Notes: a model not told the origin generated them from the sequence alone. DNA of 64,000 nt from Lewinella sp. LCG006 (GCF_040784935.1 NZ_CP160680.1:1975501-2039500); one strand, 5' to 3'; shown: positions 8,967 through 18,925, counted from the stretch's first letter. Numbers and translations: made by a program.

Positions 8967-10220
8967 CTACTTCCCACTCATCATTTTCAGGGTGAAGCCT
9001 CCGAGTACGGCGATGATGATGATCATCAGTACCCATAAGAAGACTTTGTTTTCAAACAGCGGTGCTGCTTTTTCCGGGGCGGCCTGATCAATAACTTGTT
9101 CTGGGCCTAGTGTTAGAGCCGTTGCAGTACTCGGAATTTTTTCTGCAAATCGGGTGATATCATACTGTGGTTTCGCCTTGTATTTATTGCCGTACACCAA
9201 GTAATAAGTAGCTGGCGTTTGGAAGCGAGCAATCAATTGGTGTACATACCCTTTGAGGCTTACTGTACCTATGTTCAACGCTTGGTTGTCTTGATTGTGG
9301 ATGAGCATCTTCACCCTTCTGGTGATCGTATTCGTCCCGAGGCTGAAAGTATTGGCCTCCATTGAATTCAGCGTCCCGCTGCTTAAGGTGCGGTAATTGT
9401 ATCGCCATCCTTTTTCTGTATGGATGCTATCCGTACAGTACTGGATGGTCACCGGGCGGTAATAATCAAAGGTGTCCAGCACTTCTATGCTCAACTGACT
9501 CAAGGGTACGGGCATGGGCAATAAGACCTCTATTTCCGTTTGTTTAGCTTCTTTCCGCTGGGTGGTCTCCATGGTCTGTATCGGATAGGTCCGATAGGTT
9601 CCTTCTGTCAAAGTACGCATGGTAATACTTGCGGTGGTCAATTTTGGGGCCTCTTTGCTGGCAATACATACCCGCAGGTAACGGTATTTCGACGTAGGGA
9701 AATTTATCGTCGAAAAATGATAATCCGTGTTGTTGTTCTTGATGGCCAGGATGCGGTAATCTTCCACCATGGTAAACCATTCATTTTGGTCCTGACTACC
9801 TTCTAATCGCAGCTTCCAATCGAAATTTTGTTGCTCGAAATTCAGCTGTAGCTGATTGATCGCCTCGGCTGTAGGCACCTCAAACGTAAAGTAATACCCG
9901 GCCTCGTTGTGAGCAGTATTCACCCGATTAAAAGCAACCGCTTCCAGGGCAAGCTTCTCCTCCGCTATTTGCAATAGATAGGGCGCTTCAATGGTATCAT
10001 TGCTGGCGCTGACTCCCTTGATTCTAATGTCCGATAAATCGGGGGAGATTTTACCAAAAATAGCATCTGGCAGTACTATCGTATGCCACTGCTCCGTGAT
10101 GCCCTGCAATTCCCGCTGGTAACGATACGTATCCATTTGCTGGGCATAAGACCCACTGACGAGTAGCAACAAGACCCATGCTCCAAGTGGCTTAGCCATC
10201 AATTTCATCAGTCCTTTCAT
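8967..10220 (-). CDS. DUF3999 family exported membrane-anchored protein
   Basis: A 417-residue protein with a signal peptide (MAKPLGAWVLLLLVSGSYAQ region), a long beta-rich periplasmic part and one C-terminal membrane helix (VFLWVLMIIIIAVLGGFTL) followed by a short basic tail. The layout and its pairing with a DUF2339 gene fit the DUF3999 family, whose function is unknown. Its start overlaps the end of the DUF2339 gene by about 29 bases; the in-frame ATGs at codons 5 and 8 are alternative starts that shorten the overlap. The two are probably one operon and one envelope complex. I do not recognise catalytic residues. Confidence 0.75.
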   Translation of the reverse strand: MKGLMKLMAKPLGAWVLLLLVSGSYAQQMDTYRYQRELQGITEQWHTIVLPDAIFGKISPDLSDIRIKGVSASNDTIEAPYLLQIAEEKLALEAVAFNRVNTAHNEAGYYFTFEVPTAEAINQLQLNFEQQNFDWKLRLEGSQDQNEWFTMVEDYRILAIKNNNTDYHFSTINFPTSKYRYLRVCIASKEAPKLTTASITMRTLTEGTYRTYPIQTMETTQRKEAKQTEIEVLLPMPVPLSQLSIEVLDTFDYYRPVTIQYCTDSIHTEKGWRYNYRTLSSGTLNSMEANTFSLGTNTITRRVKMLIHNQDNQALNIGTVSLKGYVHQLIARFQTPATYYLVYGNKYKAKPQYDITRFAEKIPSTATALTLGPEQVIDQAAPEKAAPLFENKVFLWVLMIIIIAVLGGFTLKMMSGK

Positions 10221-12585
10221 CCGTAATGAGGTGCTTGTATTTGTTGTATAAAAACGAGATAATCAGCAGCAGTACACCCAAGGAGACAAACACAATGGTT
10301 TTTGCCAGCGTGTCGAGATGCGATATGTCGTAGAAAAAAAGCTTGATGAGCGTAAGGCCAAACAACACAATCGCACCGATGCGCAAATGTTGCTTGCTGC
10401 TCCAAATTCCCAGGGCAATGAGTAGCAAGGCATAAACGCCCCACAGGATACTCAACCCAAGCTTGTAGGATTGGGTAGAATTGGCGATGTCCATCCAGTT
10501 GATCAATTCACTGCTAGCGACCCAGAGGATCACGAGGTGGAGGAGCAAATCAAAAGCTACATTGAGCTTCCTTTTGACAAAATCTTGTCGGCGGTAAGCA
10601 TAGCAAGCCGCAAGCACCAAGGCTGCAAAGCAATAGCAAACGTAGCGGATGCCAAGATGGAAAACACCCAACTTATAATATTCCGCCAGGTTTTTACTTA
10701 AATAGCTCTCCCGCAACACACTCAACTCATAAAGCCCCACCACGAGGAAAGCTGCAATGGCCAGCAGGTTTAAGACCAAGCTTGTGTAGGCTAAAAGGGT
10801 ATGCCTCCATTTCCTGATGTTCACAAAAGACAGCACTGCTACAAATAGTAAGGAGAAATTGATGACCCAAATGTTTTTAAAGCTTAGCAGGTCAGTATTG
10901 GAATGACTTTCCGAGTACCCCTCAGGGTTTGGGCTGTTCGTAATGGTAGAATCGAAGTATAGCTGCTGCCAGTAATTTTCAATTTCCAACCGGAGCGCAT
11001 AGTACAAAACCAGCAGCAGCACGCCGGGAATAGCTAGCGACATGAGTTGTAGCAGCCCACCCTTATTTTTCAAAACAGAGGAATACTTTTGATTATGGTG
11101 TATCCTGTTGATAAAACCGAAAGCTCCCAGAAACAGTATTGAGCTCAGGAACTGTATGTTGAAAAAGGGAGCTAAACGCATTTCCGGATATTCAAAATTG
11201 TAGTAATTGTAGCTCATCGACCAGTCCTGAATCAAACTAAAGAATGCCAGTATCATCAGCGGGTAAGACATCCATTCGTAAACAGCTACCTGCTTGGTAC
11301 GGCCAATCCAGAAGAGCAAAGCCGCTTCTCCTGCCCACAAAAGGGTTACCCAATTGCCATCCAACTGCACCGGAATCGCCAGCGTGATAAAGACCAGCAC
11401 CAAGCCTGCAATCAAGTAGAAAAGTTTCTTGTCCGCCAATTGCTTGCGATAGATGGTGGCACTGACGACAAAGTGGATGACCGCATTGCCCAGCGTAAAC
11501 AAACCCAACAACTGTTCCCCCGTCTCGTGCCCGTTCAACAAGCCATAACCTATCCCGTAAAAAATAAATGAGTTGGCCAGGAGCAACAAAATATCAGCGC
11601 GACTGAATTGCTCTTTTTGCAGCAGCTTATAAGCCAGAAAAGTCAGGTAAAAAATGACAAAAAACAGGCACAAAAAGGTGAGTGCTAAGCCAAAATGCAG
11701 GTGGGTCCGATAGTCCAGCAAGCACCAGGAGGTATACAGAAGCCAAGTCAGTCCGAAGGAGGAATAGTACAGTGGTTTCCAGTATTTCCGAAAGGCAATA
11801 ACCATGATGCCAACGTTGATGATAGCAACATAACTAAAAAGCACCGCCACTTGGCCAGATCCCTCGCTCAGTAAAAACGGCACTGCGTAGGCACCTACCA
11901 TACCAATCAACGCAATCACCTGCTTGTTGTAATTGAGCGCAGCTACCACCGTGAAGGCCGTAAATCCGACCATCAACCCAAACGCCATTGCTTGGGGGAT
12001 CAATCCATAAAGACTGTACGCCAGGTAAGTGATAAAATACAAAATCGTCATGGCGCCGCTCACCAAAACAGCACTGTAGCTTTCGTAGTTTTTCTTCAGC
12101 TTTATCCCAAAACCCAGCAAGCCAATCCCGGCCAGATAACCCAAAATAATCCGGGTGAGCGGATTGATCAGGTTGTGTTCAATCGAGTATTTCGCGCCGA
12201 TAGCTACCCCAATGACCGTAATGGCGATCCCAATTTTATTGATCAGGTTTTCGCCAATAAATTTCTCAAGATCCAATTTGGCTTTAGGAGGAGCCACTTC
12301 TTTGGGCACCATGTATTCCATGGCGGCTTTAGGAGTTCGGGCTTGCGCCAGAGGGTAGTCCTTGGTGGTTATTTCCTCCGGCACCGCCGCCTCAATGGGG
12401 TCAGGAGATACCTCCTTTGGGGCAGTCGATGCTTCACTACTCCACCTTGCATGAGCATCCACCGCTTTCAAGGTATTGATCTCCATGCTTAACCTGCTGA
12501 TCTCCTGGGCAAAGCCCTCTTGCTTTTTCGACAGCAAGTCTAACTTCCTCAAGAGTTCATTTATCTGATCCTGGTGGTCTGCCAT
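10192..12585 (-). CDS. DUF2339 polytopic membrane protein
   Basis: A 797-residue protein. Residues about 1-40 are a coiled coil (DQINELLRKLDLLSKKQEG), followed by a proline-rich linker and the segment LDLEKFIGENLINKIGIAITVIG that commonly opens DUF2339 proteins. About twenty hydrophobic segments fill the remainder, so it is an inner-membrane protein with many passes. The function of the family is unknown; a role in envelope homeostasis is often guessed. It is the first gene of a two-gene operon with the DUF3999 protein downstream. Confidence 0.8.
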   Translation of the reverse strand: MADHQDQINELLRKLDLLSKKQEGFAQEISRLSMEINTLKAVDAHARWSSEASTAPKEVSPDPIEAAVPEEITTKDYPLAQARTPKAAMEYMVPKEVAPPKAKLDLEKFIGENLINKIGIAITVIGVAIGAKYSIEHNLINPLTRIILGYLAGIGLLGFGIKLKKNYESYSAVLVSGAMTILYFITYLAYSLYGLIPQAMAFGLMVGFTAFTVVAALNYNKQVIALIGMVGAYAVPFLLSEGSGQVAVLFSYVAIINVGIMVIAFRKYWKPLYYSSFGLTWLLYTSWCLLDYRTHLHFGLALTFLCLFFVIFYLTFLAYKLLQKEQFSRADILLLLANSFIFYGIGYGLLNGHETGEQLLGLFTLGNAVIHFVVSATIYRKQLADKKLFYLIAGLVLVFITLAIPVQLDGNWVTLLWAGEAALLFWIGRTKQVAVYEWMSYPLMILAFFSLIQDWSMSYNYYNFEYPEMRLAPFFNIQFLSSILFLGAFGFINRIHHNQKYSSVLKNKGGLLQLMSLAIPGVLLLVLYYALRLEIENYWQQLYFDSTITNSPNPEGYSESHSNTDLLSFKNIWVINFSLLFVAVLSFVNIRKWRHTLLAYTSLVLNLLAIAAFLVVGLYELSVLRESYLSKNLAEYYKLGVFHLGIRYVCYCFAALVLAACYAYRRQDFVKRKLNVAFDLLLHLVILWVASSELINWMDIANSTQSYKLGLSILWGVYALLLIALGIWSSKQHLRIGAIVLFGLTLIKLFFYDISHLDTLAKTIVFVSLGVLLLIISFLYNKYKHLITDERTDEIDG

Positions 12586-12731
12586 GTTTCAAGTTTAGGT
12601 GCAACAAACGATTCATACCCTTAAAGCCATCAATATTACGCATTCCTCACAGTCTTTGACGTGGAAGCAAGGATAAATTAGATGAAACGCTGGTAATCAT
12701 CGATTTGATGGTTTATTTAGGGCCGTGCTTT

Positions 12732-12786
12732 AGCTCCTCGCTCCTTAGCGTAGGGTTTGAAACCCTACGCTAAGGAGCGAGGAGCT
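12732..12786. repeat. 27-bp perfect inverted repeat
   Basis: Bases 12732-12758 and 12760-12786 are exact reverse complements (arm begins AGCTCCTCGCTCCTTAGCG), separated by one base. The unit GAGCTAAGGAGCGAG continues partly past the right arm, so there is also a short direct repeat. It lies between the start of the DUF2339 gene and the end of the NTF2-like gene. Size and perfection suggest a REP-like palindrome or a strong hairpin that stops transcription from the right. Confidence 0.75.
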
Positions 12787-12837
12787 AAGGAGCGAGTGCA
12801 GTCCTTAGTTACACCTACGTCGCCATAACAATGGTAC

Positions 12838-13707
12838 TCACTCCTTCGTAAGTTCAATAAACCCCTCGATTTTGTCATTGTCAATCGTCACAGCCAGGTT
12901 GTAGTGCTTGATTTTCCACTGGCCATTTTCGTAGTGAGCTACGCCCGATCCCCGGCAAGGGCCCATCCAGGTTTCGAGCATTTCCTCCCACCACACGTAT
13001 TTGTTGTTGTCGCTAAAATAGAGCTGCCGATCATAAGGCTTGAATGACCAGGCCGACTCGCGATCGAAGGCAAATTGTGCCCAAACATGAAAGGTATCTC
13101 TCAACCAGCGCTCGCTGGCATCGGTGCCCAGGTAGATCCCATCCGGGGCCATGCTCCCAAAAAAAGTATCCTCATCAGCCTCAGCAGCAGCTACATGCCA
13201 GGCGTCAACAAAAGCATGGACGCTATCGGCGAGGGCCATGGTTTCGGTGATACAGGCTGTTTTCCTTCGGGTGTCCGTCACCTGGTGGATTTTCCAGCCA
13301 TCGGCTAGCTTGACCATCTGAAAGGCGTTGGTACCGCAATGAGACAACTCGCCATTGAGAAAAAAGCTGTAGTCTGTCCAAGCCGTGGCGAGGGGCAGAT
13401 CTACTTCTATTACCAGCGAGTACAAGCGCTCGTCCAGCGTCCCGGCCGGGTAAGAAGCAATAGATTGCAACCAACGCTGGCTACTCCCTTGTTGAATATA
13501 AGGCTTACCGTCCTTGTCGTAGCCCACACTCTGCATCCGAATATCGGGATGAAGCAAGGTCGCAACGGTGGCACTGTCCGCTGAACGCATTCCATCAAAA
13601 AGCGTCTTGATGGCTGCGGCAACAGCGGCCTCTTCGCTCGCAACTTCCTGGGCGTTCAGGTTAGAAAAGATGGTGGTAATGACCAATAGCAGTACTAGAT
13701 ATCTCAT
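12838..13707 (-). CDS. secreted protein with two NTF2/SnoaL-like domains
   Basis: I chose the ATG at 13707 (MRYLVLLLVITTIF) because the ATG 8 codons upstream lies inside the promoter box at 13729-13736. The protein has 289 residues, with a signal peptide ending in NLNAQ. Two similar halves follow, about 22-150 and 158-285. Each has the NTF2-like pattern of an N-terminal helix with VATLLHPD- or DTFFGSMAPDG-type motifs and a closing strand such as DGWKIHQV or GQWKIKHYN. This fold serves many enzymes and binding proteins, so substrate and reaction are open. No operon partner is apparent. Confidence 0.7.
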   Translation of the reverse strand: MRYLVLLLVITTIFSNLNAQEVASEEAAVAAAIKTLFDGMRSADSATVATLLHPDIRMQSVGYDKDGKPYIQQGSSQRWLQSIASYPAGTLDERLYSLVIEVDLPLATAWTDYSFFLNGELSHCGTNAFQMVKLADGWKIHQVTDTRRKTACITETMALADSVHAFVDAWHVAAAEADEDTFFGSMAPDGIYLGTDASERWLRDTFHVWAQFAFDRESAWSFKPYDRQLYFSDNNKYVWWEEMLETWMGPCRGSGVAHYENGQWKIKHYNLAVTIDNDKIEGFIELTKE

Positions 13708-13728
13708 AGTCGACGTTGTTTTATTTAC

Positions 13729-13736
13729 CAAATTTA
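13729..13736 (-). promoter_or_regulatory. Bacteroidota -7 box for the NTF2-like gene
   Basis: On the minus strand the sequence reads TAAATTTG, an exact TAnnTTTG match, about 22 bases before the ATG at 13707. It supports the shorter start. A TTG lies upstream but at only about 14 bases, closer than usual. Confidence 0.5.
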
Positions 13737-13769
13737 TGCTTACGCTTTAACAATACTAAAGATGGCGTG

Positions 13770-13777
13770 TATTTTTG
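13770..13777 (+). promoter_or_regulatory. Bacteroidota -7 box for the DUF3089 gene
   Basis: TATTTTTG matches TAnnTTTG and lies 55 bases before the preferred ATG at 13832. Together with the minus-strand box at 13729-13736 it makes a compact divergent promoter region. A start at 13775 would overlap this box, which argues against it. Confidence 0.45.
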
Positions 13778-13831
13778 CAATCACTGCCCCCCATTTTGCA
13801 GTATACCTTTAGCCAATTACACCAGCAATCA

Positions 13832-14851
13832 ATGAAACTCCTTCCCTTTCTCTTAAGCAGTTGTCTTCTAGCGCTTTTTTTGACGAATTGCCAGGTTCAT
13901 CCTCGCCAACCATTCTCTTCTGCGCTGGTGCCTACTGCTCCTGATTATAGCCAGGATCGCTTTTGGGCGGCTTTACCCTGGAAGCAGGATGCCGCCGACA
14001 AAACGCCAGAAGGCCTTACCAACCAGCAAGCCAGTGCCAAAGTAGATGTATTTTTCCTTCATCCTACGACCTACACCGGCAAACGAGGAGATAAGCTTTG
14101 GAATGGTCCCGTAAAAGATCCCGAGTTAAATGAACGTACCGACGATAGCCCTATTCAGTACCAGGCCAGTATTTTCAACGGCTCTGGCCGGGTCTTTGCC
14201 CCCTACTACCGTCAGGCTCACCTCTATGCCTATTTTACGGAAGATACCCTGAGTGCCCAGCGGGCTTTTGATTTAGCGTACGACGATGTGCGCAAAGCTT
14301 TCCGCTATTATTTGGCCAACCACAACCAAAATCGGCCGATTATCATTGCCTCACACAGCCAGGGCACTACGCACGCTATCCGCCTACTGAAAGAGTTTTT
14401 TGATGACAAGCCGCTGTCCAGGCAACTTGTCGCGGCCTATATCGTCGGCATCCCCGTGCTGAGTACGGCCTTCACCAAACTAGCCCCCTGCCAGGACAGT
14501 ACCGATTTGAATTGCTATACGGCCTGGCGCACCTTCAAACGAGGTTATGAACCCAAACAAACTCACCCCGAAATAGTGGTGACCAACCCCTTGCTTTGGA
14601 CCCTGGAAGACACCTACGCACCCGCCACCCTGAATGAAGGAGCCGTTATTCGGCCTTTCGAAAAAGTACGCGAGGAAGCGGCCGATGCGCAGGTAGCAGG
14701 CCCGGTCTTATGGGCATCCAAACCAAAATTTCCCGGGAGCTGGTTGTTGATGACCAAAAATTATCACATCGGTGATATGAATATTTACTACCAAAACATC
14801 CGGGAAAACGTAGCTTTAAGGGTTTCAACCTACCTTGGGCAGCATCCCTAA
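13832..14851 (+). CDS. DUF3089 lipoprotein, alpha/beta-hydrolase-like
   Basis: From the ATG at 13832 the protein has 339 residues and opens with a lipoprotein signal, MKLLPFLLSSCLLALFLTNC, where LTNC is the lipobox. An in-frame ATG at 13775 exists but puts 19 odd residues before the signal and overlaps the promoter box. The segment IIIASHSQGTTHAIRLLKEF contains a nucleophile-elbow-like SHSQG, as in alpha/beta hydrolases, and FFLHPTTYTGKRGDKLWNG matches the DUF3089 pattern. It is probably a membrane-anchored periplasmic or surface hydrolase of unknown substrate. Confidence 0.78.
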   Translation: MKLLPFLLSSCLLALFLTNCQVHPRQPFSSALVPTAPDYSQDRFWAALPWKQDAADKTPEGLTNQQASAKVDVFFLHPTTYTGKRGDKLWNGPVKDPELNERTDDSPIQYQASIFNGSGRVFAPYYRQAHLYAYFTEDTLSAQRAFDLAYDDVRKAFRYYLANHNQNRPIIIASHSQGTTHAIRLLKEFFDDKPLSRQLVAAYIVGIPVLSTAFTKLAPCQDSTDLNCYTAWRTFKRGYEPKQTHPEIVVTNPLLWTLEDTYAPATLNEGAVIRPFEKVREEAADAQVAGPVLWASKPKFPGSWLLMTKNYHIGDMNIYYQNIRENVALRVSTYLGQHP

Positions 14852-14936
14852 GGGAACCTGAAACATAAGCGGCATCGAAAATTTTGCGCGGCCAACAATA
14901 AGTAATTTTTGTTCCGTCACCAACAATACCTCTTTC

Positions 14937-16112
14937 ATGGATATCTATCAGCAAAAATCACGGCAAAAATGGTACCTCGCTATCCTGGGGCTGGCGATTA
15001 TCATTTTTTCGATCTGGTATACCAGTCACATGGCAGAACGACTAGCCGTGGTAGAGCGGAACAATACGCGTTTTTACGCCATTGCGCAAGGTGACTTGAG
15101 TACCTGGGACAACGAAGCTGAGGATTATTGTGACTACACCCTGCATTCAGAAATTTTACTTTCGAATTCAACGATCCCTGTTATCATTGTCAATGAAAAT
15201 GGTGGTGTTGACTGGGGTGCTAACTGGGGAAGTGAAGAAAGAGATACCAACAAAGTGTACCTGCAACAAAAAGTACAAGAACTTATTCAGGATGGAGCAG
15301 AACCTATTGCAGGGTACGGCACTACACTCTATTTCGGCGAAAGCAGAATCCTACGACAACTGCGTTATTTCCCTATCGTTCAATTTTTGCTGATTGGTGG
15401 TTTTATTGTTTTTGGTTACCTCGGACTTAATTCGGCTCGCCGCTCCGAGCAAAATCGTGTTTGGGTGGGCATGGCTAAAGAAACCGCTCACCAGTTGGGC
15501 ACCCCCATTTCTGCCATTGTCGCCTGGATTGAACACCTCAAGCTCATCCGTAGTGAGGACGAAGAAACCATGGAAATCGTGGAGGAACTCCGCAACGATG
15601 TGCAACGGCTGGAACTGATTGCCGATCGCTTTTCGAAGATTGGGTCGGTGCCCAAATTGGACCAGGTCAATATTTACGAAGAGTTGGGCAAGTGCAAGGA
15701 TTATATGCAACGTCGTGCTTCCCGCAAGGTGATTTTCGATTTTCCTGATCCAGTGTTGAACCAGCAAACCGTGAGTATCAATCCGCATTTATTTGAGTGG
15801 GTGATCGAAAATTTGCTGCGCAACGCCCTTGATGCCATGGGGAGTGAAGGTGAAATCAATGCCGAAGTTTATGAGGATAGCCAATACGTTTTTGTAGACA
15901 TCACCGATTCCGGCAAGGGGATTCCGGCCAGCAATCACAAGCGGGTCTTTCAGCCTGGGTTCACCACCAAAAAAAGAGGCTGGGGGCTGGGCCTTAGCCT
16001 GACCAAACGTATCATCGAAGAATATCACGGGGGTAAAATTTTTGTAAAACGCTCGGAAGAAGGCAAAGGCACCACTTTTACCATAAGTTTACCAAAACAA
16101 ACGGCCTCGTAA
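14937..16112 (+). CDS. membrane sensor histidine kinase
   Basis: A 391-residue protein with two membrane helices (about 12-30 and 147-163) enclosing a sensor domain of about 115 residues outside the membrane. The cytoplasmic kinase core has the H-box MAKETAHQLGTPISAI (His185), N-box ENLLRNALDAMG, G1 DSGKGIP and G2 GWGLGLSL. It should autophosphorylate on His185 and pass the phosphate to a response regulator. No regulator gene lies next to it, so it is an orphan in this window. The signal it senses is unknown. Confidence 0.88.
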   Translation: MDIYQQKSRQKWYLAILGLAIIIFSIWYTSHMAERLAVVERNNTRFYAIAQGDLSTWDNEAEDYCDYTLHSEILLSNSTIPVIIVNENGGVDWGANWGSEERDTNKVYLQQKVQELIQDGAEPIAGYGTTLYFGESRILRQLRYFPIVQFLLIGGFIVFGYLGLNSARRSEQNRVWVGMAKETAHQLGTPISAIVAWIEHLKLIRSEDEETMEIVEELRNDVQRLELIADRFSKIGSVPKLDQVNIYEELGKCKDYMQRRASRKVIFDFPDPVLNQQTVSINPHLFEWVIENLLRNALDAMGSEGEINAEVYEDSQYVFVDITDSGKGIPASNHKRVFQPGFTTKKRGWGLGLSLTKRIIEEYHGGKIFVKRSEEGKGTTFTISLPKQTAS

Positions 16113-16167
16113 GCCAGCTAGTCGGAGGATAAGCCCCATCTTTGTGGGTGTATTAAAATTCTCCGAG

Positions 16168-18534
16168 ATGGCAACCAATAAGTATTACCGCGTTTTCAAA
16201 CAGCTATCCCTACAACTAAGTAGTTTGGGCAAAAGCCCCAAGCACTTTAAAATCAGTATTGCCGGACTACCGCTAGGGCTGCTTCCTTTGCTCTTTCTCC
16301 TCATAGGCTATAGCCTAAACGCCCAGGCAACCCTGCGTGGAAGCGTACGCGATGCCGACAACGGACAATACCTTACCGGTGCTACGGTTTACCTCAATAA
16401 TATCAAGAAAGGAACGGATACCGACACCCTGGGCCGGTTCCGCTTTGCGGACTTAACACCGGGGAGGTATTCGGTTGAAGTCTCCTTCTTAGGATACCAG
16501 CAACTGGTATTGAGCGAAATCCTCGTTTCTTCCGGCAAGGAGCAAGTACTCGATATTGAACTACAAGAAGCTCCTACCAGCCTTACTTCCGTTACCGTCA
16601 AGGCTAGCCGAGCCTCACAAAGCGGAGCCAGCCCTAATTTGCTCCGACTCACCCAGGAAGAGACCCTCCGTTTCCCGGCCACCTTCAATGATCCGGCAAG
16701 ATTGGCAACCGCCTATCCGGGTATCAGTAGTGCCAACGACCAGGCCAACCACCTGGTCATTCGCGGACAGTCGCCACTAGGGATGCACTGGCGATTGGAG
16801 GGGCTAGAGATTGTCAACCCCAACCACACCGCCAACGCCGGAACCTTTTCAGACCGCAGCACCCTCAGCGGCGGTGGCGTCAATGCGCTGAGTGCTCAAT
16901 TGCTGGAGGAGGCCAATTTTTACCTGGGCGCTTTCCCGGCCAGCTACGGCAATGCTACCGCCGGATTGCTGGATTTGCGTTTGCGCAATGGCAATAATGA
17001 ACAGCGAGAATATACGGTTCAAGCCGGACTCATCGGTTTTGATCTGGCGGCAGAAGGCCCTTTTACTACCGGAGCAAGTTCTTACCTGATCAACTATCGC
17101 TATTCTTTCACGGGCTTACTGAGCGACTTGGGGGTACCACTGGGCGATGAAGACATCCGTTTTCAAGACCTCAGCTTCAAGCTGAATTTCCCGGGAACAA
17201 AAGGTAATTCTTTACAGCTTTTTGGCCTAATGGGCACCAGTAGCAACGAGTTTACGCAGCCCACAGATACCACGACCTGGGAGAGCGAAAAAGACCTGTA
17301 CCATACCATCGATTTTGACTCCAAGATGGCCACCTTCGGCTTCAATTGGCAACAACCCCAACGCGACAAAGGACTCTGGCAATTGTCGGGTGCCTGGTCG
17401 GGTATCCGCAACAACCGACTCGCGCTAGCCGATGATCTGCTTACGCGGGAATACAACAATCTGGAACAAGAAAAAACATCGCTGCGGTTTAGCTATCGCC
17501 GAAAATTACTGCCTTTTGGGAGCGTCACTTTTGGTTTGGAAGGACTGTACCTGGACCAAAAAGTGGCGAGAGAATTTCCCTTCACAACCGAGGGGATTTC
17601 GGGTCGCGTCAGTGAAGGAGTCGTCCTGAGCCCTTACCTGGATTGGCGTTACCAAATTAAAAAAGTGAATCTGCAACTAGGCTGGCGAGCAACCACCTAC
17701 CTGAACTGGCTGGATGAAAAAACGTACTCCGAACCGCGTCTGGCCGTTAGTTACCTCGCCAACAAGACCACCGTTTTCGGTGGCGAATACAATGTCACCA
17801 CCCAAGCCCCTTCACCTTACGCACCTCAGTTGCAAGCCCGTAAAGCGAGGCAATACAGTTTGTTCTGGAATCGAAAACTCGGTGATGCCCGAAAAGTAAG
17901 TCTCCAACTTTACCAGCAGGAACTTAGCCAGATCGCCGGAGCAGGTGCTCGTTCCAGCATCAACCAGTTGGAGATCATCTTGCCCGTATCGTCTGCTACG
18001 ACCGAAGGGCGAACCCGTGGGGTAGAGCTCAGTTTGCAACAATTTGCTACCGGAGGCTGGTGGTATGTCCTCAGTGGCAGTTTGTTTGACGCACGTTATC
18101 TCGATGAGCAAGGCGAATGGGTAAAAACGCGCTTCGCGCAGGATTTTGCCTCGGCCCTGACTTTTGGTAAAGAATGGAGCGGCACCGACCAGCTCAACCG
18201 CACCAATCGGTTTGGCTTCAATGTGGCCGTCCGCTGGAATGGAGGGCTACGTTCAGCCCCCATCTTATTGGACGATTCAAAAACAGCCAGAACCACCGTC
18301 TTTGATTACGATGCAGGATTCACCAGGCAATTGCCCAATTACTTCCGTACAGACTTGAGGATTTACTACCAAAAAAATCACGCCAACTGGAACTCCATGC
18401 TTTCGCTGGATATACAGAATTGGAGTGGTCAGCAAAATACCGCCTTTGAATATTATGATCGTTTCCTCGACCAGGTAGCCACGCGCTACCAGCTGGAGTT
18501 CATCCCTATTTTGAGCTATCGGGTCAATTTTTAA
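16168..18534 (+). CDS. TonB-dependent outer-membrane receptor with carboxypeptidase-regulatory-like domain
   Basis: The ATG at 16168 gives 788 residues; a GTG at 16144 in frame is less likely. After an unusually long basic N-terminus (about 33 residues) comes the signal core LGLLPLLFLLIGYSLNAQ. Residues about 55-135 are a CarboxypepD_reg-like domain (LRGSVRDADNGQYLTGATV), followed by a plug domain and a C-terminal beta barrel that ends in an aromatic-rich strand with FIPILSYRVNF. It imports a ligand across the outer membrane using TonB energy. No SusD-like partner is present, so it is more like the stand-alone receptors than the glycan-uptake pairs. The TMEM220-like gene follows after 9 bases. 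Confidence 0.85.
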   Translation: MATNKYYRVFKQLSLQLSSLGKSPKHFKISIAGLPLGLLPLLFLLIGYSLNAQATLRGSVRDADNGQYLTGATVYLNNIKKGTDTDTLGRFRFADLTPGRYSVEVSFLGYQQLVLSEILVSSGKEQVLDIELQEAPTSLTSVTVKASRASQSGASPNLLRLTQEETLRFPATFNDPARLATAYPGISSANDQANHLVIRGQSPLGMHWRLEGLEIVNPNHTANAGTFSDRSTLSGGGVNALSAQLLEEANFYLGAFPASYGNATAGLLDLRLRNGNNEQREYTVQAGLIGFDLAAEGPFTTGASSYLINYRYSFTGLLSDLGVPLGDEDIRFQDLSFKLNFPGTKGNSLQLFGLMGTSSNEFTQPTDTTTWESEKDLYHTIDFDSKMATFGFNWQQPQRDKGLWQLSGAWSGIRNNRLALADDLLTREYNNLEQEKTSLRFSYRRKLLPFGSVTFGLEGLYLDQKVAREFPFTTEGISGRVSEGVVLSPYLDWRYQIKKVNLQLGWRATTYLNWLDEKTYSEPRLAVSYLANKTTVFGGEYNVTTQAPSPYAPQLQARKARQYSLFWNRKLGDARKVSLQLYQQELSQIAGAGARSSINQLEIILPVSSATTEGRTRGVELSLQQFATGGWWYVLSGSLFDARYLDEQGEWVKTRFAQDFASALTFGKEWSGTDQLNRTNRFGFNVAVRWNGGLRSAPILLDDSKTARTTVFDYDAGFTRQLPNYFRTDLRIYYQKNHANWNSMLSLDIQNWSGQQNTAFEYYDRFLDQVATRYQLEFIPILSYRVNF

Positions 18535-18543
18535 AACCGCTTT

Positions 18544-18900
18544 ATGATTATCAGATTTCTTATTGCACTCCTTTTTTTCGTTTTCGCCTACGTTCAACTC
18601 AACGACCCCGATCCCTGGCTGTGGGTATTGCTTTACGCTAGTACCGGTGCAATGTGGGGGGTATCGGTTTTTTACGAAATACCCAAAAGGGTCTCCCAAA
18701 TTGGGGTGGTGGTGATTCTTGTTGGCTTGCTTTTTCTACTACCCGATTTTATCAACTGGGTAAAAATGGGTATGCCTACGATCACGGCTACGATGAAAGC
18801 AGAGGCACCGCATATTGAACTCACCAGAGAGTTTCTTGGTTTGGGCATCTGTGCTTTTGCCTGGTGGCGGTTGGGAAAAAAGAATTCTTCCCTATCTTGA
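18544..18900 (+). CDS. TMEM220-like small membrane protein
   Basis: A 118-residue protein with four predicted membrane helices. The opening LFFVFAYVQLNDPDPWLWVLLY, with its N-D-P-D-P-W motif, is typical of the transmembrane 220 family, which has no known function. It starts 9 bases after the TonB-dependent receptor gene and is followed 25 bases later by the xylose-isomerase-like gene, so the three are probably co-transcribed. Nothing in the sequence suggests catalysis. Confidence 0.75.
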   Translation: MIIRFLIALLFFVFAYVQLNDPDPWLWVLLYASTGAMWGVSVFYEIPKRVSQIGVVVILVGLLFLLPDFINWVKMGMPTITATMKAEAPHIELTREFLGLGICAFAWWRLGKKNSSLS

Positions 18901-18925
18901 TGGCTCAACATTAAGATCAAGAATA

